Origin: Saprospiraceae bacterium
GTDB lineage: Bacteria > Bacteroidota > Bacteroidia > Chitinophagales > Saprospiraceae
Assembly (NCBI GenBank): GCA_016710625.1
Contig: JADJVK010000008.1
Coordinates: 79,831-143,830, forward strand
DNA length: 64,000 bases
Direction of reading: 5' to 3'
The stretch's first letter is position 1. Each line of letters begins with the position of its first letter. A program made the translations under genes and the position numbers. The notes beneath the pieces are model-generated. The model made no database searches, was not told where the DNA came from, and saw only the letters and a program-made list of their open reading frames with translations. This document shows, in pieces, positions 28,322 through 38,226 of this stretch.

Positions 28322-31300
28322 ATGACGCAGTTATTATATAAAGAGATAAAAGAAAGAATATTGATTATTGATGGTGCAATGGGTACCATGATTCAACAAT
28401 ATAAACTAGAAGAAAAGGATTACCGTGGGGAAAGATTTGCTAACTTTCATTTAGATATCAAGGGAAATAATGACTTATTAAATATCACTCAACCAGCAAT
28501 AATAGAAGCCATTCATAAGGCTTATTTAGAAGCAGGAGCGGATATTATCGAAACAAATACCTTTAATTCTCAAAGGATTAGTTTGGCAGATTATGAGATG
28601 CAGGATTTGAGCTATGAGCTAAATTATAATGCTGCCAAAATAGCTAAAAATGCTGCTACCGAATACACTCAAAGAAACCCTGCAAAGCCTCGTTTTGTGG
28701 CAGGAGCCATAGGTCCCATGAGCAAAACTCTCTCCTTATCTCCTGACGTAAACAATCCTGGTTTTCGCTCTGCCACTTTCGATGAAGTGATGGAAGCTTA
28801 CTATGAGCAAGTATCTGGATTGGTCGATGGTGGCGTAGATATTTTATTGATAGAGACCATTTTTGATACCCTAAATTGCAAGGCTGCTATCTATGCTATA
28901 GAAAAATATTTTGACGATCAGCAAAAAGAAAAATTGCCGATTATGATTTCTGGCACAATCACAGATGCCAGTGGCAGAACACTATCTGGGCAAACAGTAG
29001 AAGCTTTTTGGATTTCAATAAAACACGTAAAACCCTTTAGTGTTGGATTAAATTGTGCTTTAGGAGCTGCAGAAATGCGACCACATATAGAAGCACTATC
29101 CAAAATTTCTTCCTGTTACACCAGTGCATACCCAAATGCAGGCTTGCCCAATGAGTTTGGAGAATACGACCAACATCCTCACCAAATGTGTGGATTAGTG
29201 GAAGATTTTGCAAAAAGTGGCTTTGTGAATATTGTTGGCGGCTGTTGTGGAACTACTCCCGACCATATTGTAGCAATCGCAAAACACGTAGCTTCGATTC
29301 AGCCCAGAGTTCCCAATCCAGAAAGCGAATATACGATGTTGAGTGGTTTAGAGCCTTTAATTATTAGAGAAGAAACCAATTTTATTAATATTGGAGAAAG
29401 AACAAATGTTACTGGATCTAAAGCTTTTGCAAAATTAATCAAAGAAGGAAATCTTGCTGCTGCCCTCTCTGTTGCTCAACAACAAGTCGAGAATGGGGCA
29501 CAAGTGATCGATGTCAATATGGATGAAGGACTACTGGATTCCGAAAAAGTGATGGCTGAGTTTTTGAACTTAGTCGCTTCTGAGCCGGAAATATCTAAAG
29601 TCCCAGTCATGATTGACTCCTCCAAGTTTCATGTGATAGAAGCTGGATTAAAATGTTTGCAAGGCAAATGTATTGTCAATTCTATTTCATTAAAAGAAGG
29701 GGAAGAAAAATTCTTAAGAGAAGCAACTATTGTAAAACGGTTCGGAGCAGCGGCTGTGGTGATGGCTTTTGACGAAGATGGACAGGCAGATACGATTGAA
29801 AGAAAAGTATCTATTTGCAAAAGAGCTTATGATTTATTGATACAAAAAGCTGGTTTTGATGCCGTAGATATCATTTTTGATCCAAATATTTTCGCAATTG
29901 CCACTGGAATAGAAGAACATAATGAATATGCAATCAATTTCATCGAAGCAACTAGACAGATTAAAAGCCTTTGCCCTGGGGCAAAAATAAGTGGAGGAGT
30001 AAGTAATATATCTTTTTCATTTAGAGGCAATGACAAAGTGAGAGAAGCGATGCATGCAGCATTTTTATACCATGCTGTAAAAGCAGGAATGGATATGGGA
30101 ATTGTGAATGCAGGCATGATTGAAGTATATGAAGAAGTAGATAAGGAATTGTTGAAATTGGTGGAAGATGTCCTTTTCAATAAAAATCCAAAGGCAACGG
30201 AAGCCCTGACCGAATTTGCAGACCGAGTGAAAGGGGCTGGAAAAGTTATCCAAAAAGATTTAGCTTGGCGAAATAATTCGGTAGAAGAGCGATTGAAATA
30301 TGCATTGGTAAAAGGAATAACAGATTTTATTGATGAAGATACGGAGGAAGCTAGGTTGAAATATCCAGCTCCTTTGAATGTTATAGAAGGTCCTTTGATG
30401 GATGGGATGAATGTGGTAGGCGATTTATTTGGAAGTGGGAAAATGTTTTTACCACAAGTGGTAAAAAGTGCAAGGGTAATGAAAAAATCGGTTGCCTATT
30501 TAGAGCCTTTCATTCAGGAAAGTAAGAAAACTTCTGGGGTTGTAGTTGATAACAAAGGTGCTGGAAGGATTTTATTAGCTACAGTGAAAGGCGACGTTCA
30601 TGACATTGGAAAAAATATTGTGGGAGTTGTTTTGGGATGTAATAATTACCAAATCATTGATTTGGGAGTGATGGTTCCAGCCGAAAAAATTTTAAAAGCA
30701 GCTAGAGAACATCAAGTAGATATAATCGGATTGAGTGGGTTGATTACTCCTTCCTTAGACGAAATGGTGTATGTAGCCAAAGAAATGGAACGCCAAGGTT
30801 TTAAAATTCCGCTGCTTATTGGTGGTGCTACCACTTCAAAAACACATACTGCTGTAAAAATTGACACCCAATACAAAAGTGCTGTTGTACACGTTTTGGA
30901 TGCCAGCCGTTGTGTTTCCGTTGCAGGAGCACTTTTGTCGAAAGAAAATGGCGTAAAAGACCAGTTTATCGACAATTTCAAAAAGGACTATGAGCAACTC
31001 AGAGTGATCAGAGGAAATCGCCAGTCTGCAAAAAATTATTTGGGCTACAAACAGGCACTTGCCAACAAAACACCAATTGATTGGGAAAATTTCGAACCCA
31101 CAAAACCAACTTTTATCGGCAACAAAATTTTTGACAATTATCCATTATCAGAAATTGTTCGATATATCGATTGGACGCCATTCTTCCAAAGTTGGGAGTT
31201 GGCAGGCAAATTTCCAGCTATTCTTGAGGATGAAATCGTTGGTCATGAAGCAACTAAATTATATGCCGATGCAAAAGAAATGCTTGATAGAATAGTGGAA

Positions 31301-32011
31301 GAAAAGTGGCTTACAGCCAAAGCGGTAATTGGATTTTATCCAGCCAATAGCCATCAAGATGACATAGAACTCACCAATGAAAATGGGGAAAAGATTGTCG
31401 ATTTACATCACTTGAGACAACAAAATCAAAAAGCTCCTGGTCAACCTAATTTTTCTTTGGCAGACTTTATTGCCCCAAAAACGAGCAATAAACAAGATTA
31501 TATTGGAGGCTTTGCTGTAACAACAGGTATTGGTATTGAAAAATGGATCACTCATTTCGAAGAAAATCATGACGATTATAGCGCAATTTTACTGAAAGCA
31601 TTGGCAGATAGATCGGCTGAAGCATTTACGGAATGTTTGCACGAAAAAGTTAGAAAAGAATATTGGGGATATGACAAATCTGAAGAGCTAGATAATCAAT
31701 CACTTATAGAAGAGAAATACAAAGGAATTCGTCCAGCTCCAGGCTATCCAGCTTGCCCAGATCACACTGAAAAAAGTACCTTATTCCAGCTTTTGAACGT
31801 CAAAGAATCCATAGGTTTGGAATTAACAGAAAGTTATGCCATGTATCCTACTGCGGCAGTTAGTGGATGGTATTTTGCCAATCCTGCTTCCAAATATTTT
31901 GGATTGGGACAAATTGGGAAAGACCAAATCGAAAATTATGCCCAAAGAAAAGGAATGCCAGTAGTGGAAATAGAACGTTGGTTATCACCAATATTAAATT
32001 ATGACGTATAA
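28322..32011 (+). CDS. metH: Cobalamin-dependent methionine synthase
   Basis: 1229 residues, the full four-module MetH in one chain. The homocysteine-binding barrel has zinc ligands in GLNCALGA and VGGCCGTTPD. The methyl-tetrahydrofolate barrel has INIGERTNVTGSKAF. The cobalamin module has GDVHDIGKNIVGVVLG, with lower-axial His760. The reactivation domain has RPAPGYPACPDHTEK. It transfers a methyl group from 5-methyl-THF to homocysteine via methylcobalamin, so the cell needs B12 by synthesis or import. Many Bacteroidota split the protein in two, but here it is fused and intact. The Wzz-like gene follows by 25 bases. Confidence 0.98.
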   Translation: MTQLLYKEIKERILIIDGAMGTMIQQYKLEEKDYRGERFANFHLDIKGNNDLLNITQPAIIEAIHKAYLEAGADIIETNTFNSQRISLADYEMQDLSYELNYNAAKIAKNAATEYTQRNPAKPRFVAGAIGPMSKTLSLSPDVNNPGFRSATFDEVMEAYYEQVSGLVDGGVDILLIETIFDTLNCKAAIYAIEKYFDDQQKEKLPIMISGTITDASGRTLSGQTVEAFWISIKHVKPFSVGLNCALGAAEMRPHIEALSKISSCYTSAYPNAGLPNEFGEYDQHPHQMCGLVEDFAKSGFVNIVGGCCGTTPDHIVAIAKHVASIQPRVPNPESEYTMLSGLEPLIIREETNFINIGERTNVTGSKAFAKLIKEGNLAAALSVAQQQVENGAQVIDVNMDEGLLDSEKVMAEFLNLVASEPEISKVPVMIDSSKFHVIEAGLKCLQGKCIVNSISLKEGEEKFLREATIVKRFGAAAVVMAFDEDGQADTIERKVSICKRAYDLLIQKAGFDAVDIIFDPNIFAIATGIEEHNEYAINFIEATRQIKSLCPGAKISGGVSNISFSFRGNDKVREAMHAAFLYHAVKAGMDMGIVNAGMIEVYEEVDKELLKLVEDVLFNKNPKATEALTEFADRVKGAGKVIQKDLAWRNNSVEERLKYALVKGITDFIDEDTEEARLKYPAPLNVIEGPLMDGMNVVGDLFGSGKMFLPQVVKSARVMKKSVAYLEPFIQESKKTSGVVVDNKGAGRILLATVKGDVHDIGKNIVGVVLGCNNYQIIDLGVMVPAEKILKAAREHQVDIIGLSGLITPSLDEMVYVAKEMERQGFKIPLLIGGATTSKTHTAVKIDTQYKSAVVHVLDASRCVSVAGALLSKENGVKDQFIDNFKKDYEQLRVIRGNRQSAKNYLGYKQALANKTPIDWENFEPTKPTFIGNKIFDNYPLSEIVRYIDWTPFFQSWELAGKFPAILEDEIVGHEATKLYADAKEMLDRIVEEKWLTAKAVIGFYPANSHQDDIELTNENGEKIVDLHHLRQQNQKAPGQPNFSLADFIAPKTSNKQDYIGGFAVTTGIGIEKWITHFEENHDDYSAILLKALADRSAEAFTECLHEKVRKEYWGYDKSEELDNQSLIEEKYKGIRPAPGYPACPDHTEKSTLFQLLNVKESIGLELTESYAMYPTAAVSGWYFANPASKYFGLGQIGKDQIENYAQRKGMPVVEIERWLSPILNYDV

Positions 32012-32036
32012 ATAAGGAATTGAAATATAGATATTT

Positions 32037-33116
32037 ATGAGTAACCAAACTGATTTGACGCCTCCGTACGAAGACGACGAAATTACATTAAAAGAGCTTA
32101 TTCTGAAAATAAAAGAATATGCTAAAGAAGTTTTAAGAAACTGGATTTGGGTAATCTTGATAACGATTCCTATTCTTTCCTATTTTTTATATAAAGCTTT
32201 TACCACACCAAAAACCTACAAAGCGAATCTTACTTTCATGCTAAATGAAGATACTGGCGGTGGGTTTAGTGCAGTAAGCGGTATTTTAGGCTCACTTGGT
32301 CTAGGTGGCGGTGGCGGTGGAAAATATAGTCTAGACAAAATTCTAGAGCTATCAAGGTCTAGACAGATTGTTGAAAAAGCACTTTTTACAAAATGTACAT
32401 TGAATGGAAAGGATGATTTTCTAGCAAATCATATCATCAAAGAATATCAGCTTATTGAAAAAAACTGGGCAAAAGATACATTGCTCAATAATTTTTCTTT
32501 CACCAATACGGATGTATCTAAATTTGGAAAAAAAGAAAATAATGCTTTAGTTTATATTTATGGAATGTTAGTGAGTTCGCCAAATGGTGCATTGTTTTCG
32601 AGTGGTTTTGATAAAAATAGTGGCATAATGACCTTTAGTATCAATTCCACTTCAGAGGATTTATCCATTGAGTTGGTGAAGACTATGTACAATAAATTGA
32701 GTGAATTTTACATTCTTAAATCTGTTCAGAAAGAGCAAGAAACTTTTACTATGCTCAAAAACAAAGTAGATTCGCTGAAATATCTGCTTTATGGCAAAGA
32801 AGCTGGATTGGCTAAATTTGAGGACAACAACTTGTTTTTGCAAGAACAAACAGTCCAATTGCCGAAGAAAAGACTCAATAGAGACGTTCAGATGCTCACA
32901 TTGATGTATGGAGAAGCAGTAAAAAACTTAGAGGTTGCTGAGTTTGCCTTGAACAACAAAAGGCCATTTTTGCAGTCCATTGATTTACCGATCTCTCCTA
33001 TCAAACCAGAAAAAATATCTAAATTAAAAAATGGAGTTTTAGGATTATTTATTGGCATATTGGTAGCATCTATTTTTATAATTATTCGAAAAATAATAAG
33101 AGAGGCAATGGCTTAG
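32037..33116 (+). CDS. Wzz/GumC-like chain-length determinant domain protein
   Basis: 359 residues. An N-terminal cytoplasmic segment, membrane helix 1 (about 38-56), a periplasmic domain with coiled-coil potential (about 240-300) and membrane helix 2 (about 330-350) form the Wzz topology. A Gly-rich stretch (GLGGGGGGKYSLDKI) lies after the first helix. There is no C-terminal tyrosine kinase domain. Such proteins set the chain length of LPS O-antigen or exopolysaccharide. No other surface-polysaccharide gene is adjacent, so its pathway is unknown. It may be co-transcribed with metH. Confidence 0.85.
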   Translation: MSNQTDLTPPYEDDEITLKELILKIKEYAKEVLRNWIWVILITIPILSYFLYKAFTTPKTYKANLTFMLNEDTGGGFSAVSGILGSLGLGGGGGGKYSLDKILELSRSRQIVEKALFTKCTLNGKDDFLANHIIKEYQLIEKNWAKDTLLNNFSFTNTDVSKFGKKENNALVYIYGMLVSSPNGALFSSGFDKNSGIMTFSINSTSEDLSIELVKTMYNKLSEFYILKSVQKEQETFTMLKNKVDSLKYLLYGKEAGLAKFEDNNLFLQEQTVQLPKKRLNRDVQMLTLMYGEAVKNLEVAEFALNNKRPFLQSIDLPISPIKPEKISKLKNGVLGLFIGILVASIFIIIRKIIREAMA

Positions 33117-33245
33117 AATTGGGAAAATGAGAACAAAAGTTTATTTTTAAAAATAATTATGTTAAAATATTTTTTTTAACAGCATTTTCACAATAAATTC
33201 GTTTATAATTTATTGTTTATTATAATTTTAAAAAAACTTTTGCTC

Positions 33246-34439
33246 ATGAAAACCTATATTTCATTCCCAGTTTTCTGTTTAATTTTTGTATTTTTATTTT
33301 CAGCTTGTAATAAAAAATCAGAATTTGAATATAATTATTACACTGTAAATGGTGCACCAGCATTTGATAAAATAGCACCATATCTAAACTTAGAAACAGC
33401 TCCGGTATCTTATAAAGTTGAATTACCCAAACATCTCACCAATTTTGGGATCATTCCTAAAGCTCTTGATGACAATCTTGCTGTTCTCGGTAGGGTTTTG
33501 TTTTGGGATAAAAATTTGTCAAAAGATGGAAAAATATCTTGTGGAAGCTGCCACGATCCGAATAAAGCATTTGGAGATGATGTAGCGTTTAGTAAAGGAA
33601 TTTATGACAGAGCAACTACTCGAAACTCTATCGCATTAGGTTCCGTTTTGAATTTTTCTAGTTCTTATGGCTCTGATATCAATGGATCTGGTGGACTGCC
33701 ATTCTTTTGGGATAATAGAGCAAAATCTGTTTCAGAGCAAGCAAAAGGAACTCTTGCCAACCCAAATGAAATGGGGATGAGCATGACTGACGTTGTAAAC
33801 CAAGTGGAGCAAAAGGAATATTATTTGCCATTATTTGAAGCTGCTTTTGGAAAAACAATTGTCACAGAGGAAAAAGTATTGAGTGCAATAACAGAATTTA
33901 TCAACTCATTAGGATCTCACTCTACGAAATTTGATGTTGCTGCGGATAAGCAGGTAACAAACAATTTACTCAATAACTATGATAAGGATTTTAGTGACTT
34001 TACTGCAAGTGAGAATCGTGGAAAACTCATCTATATAAATTCTTGTTCGAATTGTCATGGTCAAAATTTTGCCACTCCAATGCTTACAAAAGCAAATAAT
34101 GGTTTAGAATTGGATAGTTCAAAAGACCCTGGAGTGGGTGGTTTCACAAAATTAAATTCAGATATTGGGCTTTTCAAAGTGCCTACTTTAAGAAACATCA
34201 CAAAATCAGCACCATATATGCACGATGGTCGATTCAAGACTTTGGAGGAAGTAATCGATCATTATAGTACGAATATTAAAAACAATCCAACTTTATCTCT
34301 AGAATTGAAATCAGGTAATCAAGCTAAAAAGTTTAATTTTACGACTGAACAAAAAAGTGATTTAATTGCCTTTTTAAATACATTGGAAGATCATGATTTG
34401 CCAAAAATCAAAAGATTTTCTGATCCATTCAAAAATTAA
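33246..34439 (+). CDS. Di-heme cytochrome c peroxidase-family lipoprotein (copy 1)
   Basis: 397 residues from the ATG at 33246. The lipobox LFSAC marks an exported lipoprotein. Two c-type haem sites are visible, C99-x2-CH (CGSCHDPNKAFGD) and C267-x2-CH (CSNCHGQNF), with APYMHDGRFKTLEEVIDHY as in the MauG/CcpA superfamily. It should reduce peroxide or act as an oxidase in the periplasm using small electron donors. By eye it is about 60% identical to the copy at 35777, with the same haem spacing, indicating local duplication. The partner methylamine dehydrogenase genes are absent. Confidence 0.93.
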   Translation: MKTYISFPVFCLIFVFLFSACNKKSEFEYNYYTVNGAPAFDKIAPYLNLETAPVSYKVELPKHLTNFGIIPKALDDNLAVLGRVLFWDKNLSKDGKISCGSCHDPNKAFGDDVAFSKGIYDRATTRNSIALGSVLNFSSSYGSDINGSGGLPFFWDNRAKSVSEQAKGTLANPNEMGMSMTDVVNQVEQKEYYLPLFEAAFGKTIVTEEKVLSAITEFINSLGSHSTKFDVAADKQVTNNLLNNYDKDFSDFTASENRGKLIYINSCSNCHGQNFATPMLTKANNGLELDSSKDPGVGGFTKLNSDIGLFKVPTLRNITKSAPYMHDGRFKTLEEVIDHYSTNIKNNPTLSLELKSGNQAKKFNFTTEQKSDLIAFLNTLEDHDLPKIKRFSDPFKN

Positions 34440-34458
34440 TATTTATATCTTTTATTAC

Positions 34459-34497
34459 AAAAGGGAATTGCTTCATTGTATTTCCCTTTTTGTTTTT
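34459..34497 (+). terminator. Terminator after peroxidase copy 1
   Basis: AAAAGGGAA pairs with TTTCCCTTTT and is followed by TGTTTTTT. Confidence 0.7.
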
Positions 34498-34526
34498 TGA
34501 AAAAAATATACTACAAAAAGCTTATT

Positions 34527-35032
34527 ATGAAACACTTATGCTGCTCTATAATTTTCTTATTTATCCTATTGACTACTACAAATTGTAAGTATGAAGATTA
34601 TGATTGTTCTGAAGGTTGTAAAACATGTCCACCCAATAAAGTAAAAGTTGGCGATAGTTGCTTAGACCTTAAAAAGGATGGTTTCTATTACTGTACATCA
34701 CCTTGTATTTGTTTAGATACTATGGCTATTGCATTTGTAAAAAATCCTCCACTTGACCAGAATAATGGTTTAGTTTTATTACGAACAAATGCCTATGGAT
34801 CAGCATTTTCTACTACATTTAATTGCAAATACTTCTCTTTAGATTCAGGAGATAGTATTTCAACAACTGTATTGGTTATAATCAGTTTTGTGATATATAT
34901 CCAAATAATAAATTATACCCGGTAGTTACTGGGAAATTTATCAACAAAAGTTATTGGGATATCGATTTGGAGTGGCATTCACTGAAGACTGATACGGTAG
35001 TAACGACTTGTAATTTAATTTTTCGACAATAA
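34527..35032 (+). pseudogene. Cys-rich small lipoprotein gene, single frameshift
   Basis: From the ATG at 34527 the product starts with a lipoprotein signal (MKHLCCSIIFLFILLTTTNC). A Cys-rich segment follows (CSEGCKTCPPNKVKVGDSC, YYCTSPCICLD). After about residue 112 the frame changes at 34858-34862: the original frame ends at 34925, while the next frame reads NNCIGYNQFCDIYPNNK on to a stop at 35032. One missing A would restore a protein of about 168 residues. Function unknown. It lies between the two peroxidase genes, which may hint at an extracytoplasmic redox context. Confidence 0.75.
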
Positions 35033-35048
35033 GTCAATCCTGAAATAA

Positions 35049-35489
35049 TTGTATAAAATAAAAAAACTTACTCAATTAATCCTATTTTCTTGCCTTCTTT
35101 TCCTCCTTTCCTGCCAATCCATCCCAAAAGGATATCACACTATCAATGGAACCTATGATACGACAGGAACTGAATCTTGCAATAAATTAATGCAAAAAAT
35201 CAAAAAGGAATGGGCGATAAGTGATACATGCAAATGCTATTACTACAATGAAAAGTTGGTAAAAAAGATAATCAAAAACAAAAATTGTTTTATTGGGATG
35301 GATAGTTTACAAATAATAAATTTATTTGGAATGTATAATAGAAATGATAGAAATGATTTTGAGTATTTCTTTACCAATAAAGGTGATGATTGTGATACAT
35401 ATTATTCATTAAGAAAAATATATTTTAATTTTGATTTGAATAATAAAGTCAATAATGTAGAATTTAAAGTTGCACAATGGATTGAATGA
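35049..35489 (+). CDS. Small lipoprotein, unknown function
   Basis: 146 residues with lipobox LFLLSC (C22). The frame is preceded by a TAA at 35046, so the TTG at 35049 is the only start that keeps the signal peptide intact. The mature part has four or more Cys (ESCNKL, DTCKCYYY) and IGMDSLQIINLFG, faintly reminiscent of the BamE/SmpA fold. Similar small lipoproteins occur as lineage-specific paralogues in Bacteroidota. Between the two peroxidase genes. Confidence 0.65.
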   Translation: MYKIKKLTQLILFSCLLFLLSCQSIPKGYHTINGTYDTTGTESCNKLMQKIKKEWAISDTCKCYYYNEKLVKKIIKNKNCFIGMDSLQIINLFGMYNRNDRNDFEYFFTNKGDDCDTYYSLRKIYFNFDLNNKVNNVEFKVAQWIE

Positions 35490-35632
35490 ATCTATAATTT
35501 ATTATTGGAATTCATTAACTAAATTCAATAATTAATAAAATGAGCTTAATGTAAATCAACCTTTTCCTAATATTAGCAAAATAAATATATGTCTTTATTG
35601 AAAATCGCAAAAAATCATATTGTTTTCTCCTG

Positions 35633-35640
35633 TATCTTTG
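35633..35640 (+). promoter_or_regulatory. Candidate -7 element (TATCTTTG) for peroxidase copy 2
   Basis: Matches TAnnTTTG, 136 bases before the ATG at 35777; no good -33. It implies a leader of about 130 bases with no recognised structure. Confidence 0.45.
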
Positions 35641-35776
35641 TGCAAATTAATCGTTATCAAAAAGTTAAATGAAAAAAATTGTTAAAATTTTACTAATTGA
35701 TGACAATTTCTGATTTCTATCGTTTATTTATTATATTTTTGGTAAAAATTTTCAATAACCAATAAACTTTTATTTT

Positions 35777-36976
35777 ATGAAGTCATTAAACCAATTAGTC
35801 CTTGGTTCATTACTTTTAGTAGTTTTAGCTACTTCTTGTAATAAGAAAGCAGATTTTACATATAATTATTATACTGTAGATGGTGCTCCTGCCTATGATC
35901 TAATTTCAAAACATCTAAATTTGAATGATAGCCCTGCTTCCTATGAAGTAGTTTTACCTAAACACATCACAGGTAGAGGCTTATCAGCAAGAAAAGTAGA
36001 TGACAACAAAGCTGTTTTAGGTAGAGTCCTTTTCTGGGATTCAAAATTATCTAAAGATGGCAAAATTTCTTGTGGAAGTTGCCATGCTCCAAACAAAGCT
36101 TTTGGCGATAATGTTGCTTTCAGCAAAGGAATTACGGATAGAGCAACAACTAGAAACTCTATCGCATTAGCTTCCGTTTTGAATTTCTCTGCTTATTATG
36201 GCACAGATATTAATGGATTTGGCGCTGTTCCATTCTTTTGGGATAACAGAGCTGGAACAGTTGCACTACAATCAACTGGTTCATTAACCAATCCTAATGA
36301 AATGGGAATGCAAATGCACGAAGTGGTAGATCAAGTGAAAGCTCAAGAGTATTACAAACCATTGTTTAATGCTGCTTTCGGAAATACTGAGGTAACTCAA
36401 GATAGAATTTTGGACGCAGTAGCCAATTTTGTAAATGCATTAGGCTCTCACAAATCTAGATTTGATATTGAAACAGATAAAATCGCTGGTGAATACAATT
36501 GGGGATTTGATTACAGACAAAATTATGCAAGCTTTACTCAAAGTGAAAATAATGGAAAGCGATTATATATAGATAAATGTGGCTCTTGCCATGGAGCTAC
36601 TTTTGCTGCTCCACAAAAATTAATGGCAAATAATGGATTGGAAGGAAATAACCCTTCCGATAAAGGAGTAGGTGGAGTGACACAAAAAAAAGAAGAATAC
36701 GGTATGTTCAAAGTTCCAACTTTGAGAAATATCACCAGATCTGCACCTTATATGCATGATGGTCGTTTTAATACTTTGGAAGAAGTTTTAGAGCACTACT
36801 CTACAAATATGAAGTACAATGATAATTTAAGTTATGAATTTAAGGGTACGAATAATACAGTTAAAAAAATCACCCTTACAGCACAAGATAAAGTAGATTT
36901 GATCGCATTTTTATCCACTTTAGAAGATTTTCAATTGCCTTTGGATAAAAGATTTGATGATCCTTTCAAAAAATAA
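35777..36976 (+). CDS. Di-heme cytochrome c peroxidase-family lipoprotein (copy 2)
   Basis: 399 residues, with lipobox VLATSC. Haem sites are C99-x2-CH (CGSCHAPNKAFGD) and C268-x2-CH (CGSCHGATF). It is co-linear with copy 1, including the N-terminal YNYYTVDGAPA segment and the C-terminal TLEDFQLPLDKRFDDPFKK. It is a periplasmic haem peroxidase of the MauG/CcpA superfamily. It has its own candidate promoter and terminator, so the two copies can be regulated separately. Confidence 0.94.
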   Translation: MKSLNQLVLGSLLLVVLATSCNKKADFTYNYYTVDGAPAYDLISKHLNLNDSPASYEVVLPKHITGRGLSARKVDDNKAVLGRVLFWDSKLSKDGKISCGSCHAPNKAFGDNVAFSKGITDRATTRNSIALASVLNFSAYYGTDINGFGAVPFFWDNRAGTVALQSTGSLTNPNEMGMQMHEVVDQVKAQEYYKPLFNAAFGNTEVTQDRILDAVANFVNALGSHKSRFDIETDKIAGEYNWGFDYRQNYASFTQSENNGKRLYIDKCGSCHGATFAAPQKLMANNGLEGNNPSDKGVGGVTQKKEEYGMFKVPTLRNITRSAPYMHDGRFNTLEEVLEHYSTNMKYNDNLSYEFKGTNNTVKKITLTAQDKVDLIAFLSTLEDFQLPLDKRFDDPFKK

Positions 36977-36996
36977 AAATGATTTAAATTTTATTC

Positions 36997-37036
36997 AAAA
37001 GGAGCATAATATTCCCACATTATGTTCCTTTTGTTT
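36997..37036 (+). terminator. Terminator after peroxidase copy 2
   Basis: AAAAGGAGCATAAT (36997-37010) pairs with ATTATGTTCCTTTT (37019-37032), with one G-T pair, then GTTTT. Confidence 0.75.
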
Positions 37037-37072
37037 TATATTTATCCATCAATTAATCAATACAATATTAAC

Positions 37073-37852
37073 ATGAAAAACCATTTTTTCCTTTTTGCTA
37101 TTAGCATATTATTTTTTGCAAGTTGTTCCCATACTTATTATGCACCAAATACGGTAACTACGCCACATTTGATGGGAAAAAACAATTTGGAAGTGAAAGC
37201 AAATGCTGTATTTCCAGTTGGTCAAAGTAGCGATTTTAATGCTTTTGAGGCATCAGCGACCTACTCTCCTATAAAATATTTAGCGGTTCAAGGAAATTAT
37301 TTTTATGGGTATGCCTCTGGAGATGCTGGAACAAATAATGGCAAAATTTACGATATTGCTATTGGTGGTTATTTGCCAAAAAATATAATTCCGACCAATT
37401 TGGATCCGAGCAAAAGAGAAGAGTTGTCTCTTTCAGGATTTGTGGGAACCTCCTTTGGAAATGTCTATAACACCTATGATACGATTGGTAAAATCAACAG
37501 TCATTTGAAATTTCAAAAAACTTATTTCACCTTTTCTACGAGCTATTTGGTTCAAAAATTTAAGCTAGGATTTGGGTTGCGAATTAATTATTTATCCTAT
37601 TTAAATGGTAGCGTAACTAACGGCTCCATTCAATCGGAAGAGATAAGTAAAATTGTGAATATCGAAGAAAAATCCAATTTCTTTTACCCAGAAATGTCAA
37701 TAAATCTAGGTTTAGACTTCAAAAAAGTGTATGTCACTTGGGGGTTAACAAGAGCCTATTTCAAAGATCCTAGTCTCTATAATTTCAATAATTCAAATGT
37801 CTATTTAAGTTTGGGATTCAATATCCATGAGTTTTTTAAAAAGAATAGATAG
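37073..37852 (+). CDS. Outer-membrane-associated lipoprotein, beta-barrel-like, unknown function
   Basis: 259 residues from the ATG at 37073; the lipobox LFFASC (C18) argues for this start over the ORF start at 37022. The mature part alternates polar and hydrophobic residues with many Tyr/Phe (FEASATYSPIKYLAVQGNYF, NVYLSLGFNIHEFF), suggesting beta-hairpins as in small outer-membrane barrels. No specific family is recognised. The start codon lies 37 bases past the upstream terminator. Confidence 0.7.
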   Translation: MKNHFFLFAISILFFASCSHTYYAPNTVTTPHLMGKNNLEVKANAVFPVGQSSDFNAFEASATYSPIKYLAVQGNYFYGYASGDAGTNNGKIYDIAIGGYLPKNIIPTNLDPSKREELSLSGFVGTSFGNVYNTYDTIGKINSHLKFQKTYFTFSTSYLVQKFKLGFGLRINYLSYLNGSVTNGSIQSEEISKIVNIEEKSNFFYPEMSINLGLDFKKVYVTWGLTRAYFKDPSLYNFNNSNVYLSLGFNIHEFFKKNR

Positions 37853-37966
37853 ATTTTTGATTGGGTAAATATTTGATATTGTGTTATTTAGGTGGAAATT
37901 TTATTGATAAAAGCAAAAAAAGTATTTCTATAAATTTATATAGAATCAAATACTCATTTGAATCTA

Positions 37967-38178
37967 ACAAATCAACTTCCGTTCCGAATTTTCGGAACTA
38001 AGTAATATACCACTTTATCACCTCAACAACTCCACAATTTCATCCGCTACAACTAACTTCACACCTCACTCCCGAATTATCGGGATCAACAAATGTACAC
38101 ATCAACAAATAAATCCTTTCCAAGCCAACTCGGATCAACAAATAAACACCTTTATCCTCTTCAACAAATTCCCCAATT
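37967..38178 (-). repeat. Intergenic repeat with hairpins, copy of the 24.85-kb element in reverse
   Basis: This occupies most of the 374-base gap 37853-38226, which holds no gene. It contains CAACAA-rich units plus two inverted repeats: GTTCCGAA/TTCGGAAC (37981-37988, 37991-37998) and TCCCGA/TCGGGA (38070-38075, 38080-38085). Read on the minus strand it shares TTTGTTGAT-CCCGA, GGAGTTGTTGA and TTCGGAACGGAAG with 24848-24941. Confidence 0.75.
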
Positions 38179-38226
38179 CCTTTTGTTTTTTAAAAAATAG
38201 AACCGACTTTTGTTAAAACAATTGTT

